NCBI GenBank assembly: GCA_034440595.1 | Contig: JAWXCH010000527.1 | Location: forward strand, 1-5,919 | DNA from: JAWXCH01 sp034440595 | GTDB taxonomy: Bacteria; Planctomycetota; Planctomycetia; Pirellulales; JALHPA01 | Reading direction: 5' to 3' | DNA: 5,919 nt | Notes under the pieces: generated by a model | What the model was told of the DNA's origin: nothing | Database searches by the model: none | Seen by the model: the letters and a program-made list of their open reading frames with translations, nothing else | Position numbers and translations under genes: made by a program | Part shown: positions 5,739 through 5,919 of the stretch, one piece after another | How positions within the stretch are numbered: position 1 is the stretch's first letter | How the letters are laid out: each line of letters starts with the position of its first letter

Positions 5739-5782
5739 GACTAGGAATTAGGGCGGTGTGCCACTGGCTCTGCCCATTAGTC
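5739..5782 (+). terminator. Imperfect hairpin after the isomerase-like gene, possible terminator or repeat piece
   Basis: Beginning 10 bases after the stop codon, GACTA (5739-5743) pairs with TAGTC (5778-5782), GGGC (5751-5754) with GCCC (5772-5775), and GCC with GGC around an ACT loop. The inner GTGCCACTGGCTCTGCC resembles a short palindromic repeat (GTGCCACTGGCTnTGCCAGTG) that I recall from planctomycete intergenic regions, here degenerate on its right arm. There is no T-run, so termination is uncertain. Confidence 0.35.
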
Positions 5783-5846
5783 TCTACACAAAAATGCTAG
5801 CAAGATAAGTTCGCGTTAGCACGGAGATTGGGTCGTAAGAAGGCAA

Positions 5847-5919
5847 TGGTATGGCCGGGTGCGTAAACTTGCAATGTACGCCGAAGGCGTTCCATACCAC
5901 AGCCCAGGGTCGACGCGCA
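5847..5919 (-). repeat. Edge of a likely dispersed intergenic repeat with nested hairpin
   Basis: TGGTATGG (5847-5854) pairs perfectly with CCATACCA (5892-5899), enclosing a small hairpin ACGCC-GAA-GGCGT (5878-5890). The minus strand of this segment translates to VDPGLWYGTPSA, close to a PGLWxGTPSA string I recall from spurious proteins translated from intergenic repeats of planctomycete-type genomes. The sequence CAGCCCAGGGTCG runs towards the right edge, so the element is cut by the window. No credible gene is present here. Confidence 0.45.

Overview
The window looks like a chromosomal segment from a planctomycete, probably of the Pirellula/Rhodopirellula kind. This is an inference. It rests on the form of the SppA protease (long N-terminal tail, C-terminal PRAYYL segment), a sugar isomerase-like TIM barrel with the family's xLRLLLESLL ending, and intergenic DNA made of palindromic and repeat-like pieces of types I associate with those genomes. 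The gene density is moderate, the GC content is mid-range, and no gene is clearly foreign.

Layout from left to right. Bases 1-91 read on the minus strand like the 5' end of a group II intron (GTGCG start, then a small GGGTGGAAGTCCC-type stem-loop), continuing out of the window. Bases 92-279 hold no recognisable gene. Next come two minus-strand lipoprotein genes 36 bases apart: an LpoB-like lipoprotein (1654-2328, upstream) followed by a COG3014-type lipoprotein (280-1617). A roughly 520-base intergenic stretch (2329-2845) is rich in repeat-like sequence. Then, again on the minus strand, sppA (3640-4737) is followed after only 2 bases by a short-chain dehydrogenase/reductase (2846-3637). A 244-base divergent intergenic region separates sppA from a plus-strand sugar-phosphate isomerase/epimerase-like TIM-barrel gene (4982-5728). 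The right end (5729-5919) is repeat-like DNA with hairpins and no gene.

Functionally, the window holds one two-gene envelope unit (LpoB-like plus COG3014, a pairing also known in proteobacteria), one two-gene unit of a membrane protease and an NAD(P)-dependent oxidoreductase that looks translationally coupled, and a separate carbohydrate-type enzyme. Four gene starts given here were chosen from ribosome binding sites and family form, and three of them differ from the longest open frame. No CRISPR array, tRNA or rRNA was seen. No wholly new multi-gene system is evident. The points most worth following are the intron end, the lipoprotein pair in a planctomycete-type genome, the unusual metal-site position in the isomerase-like protein, and the repeat-like DNA.
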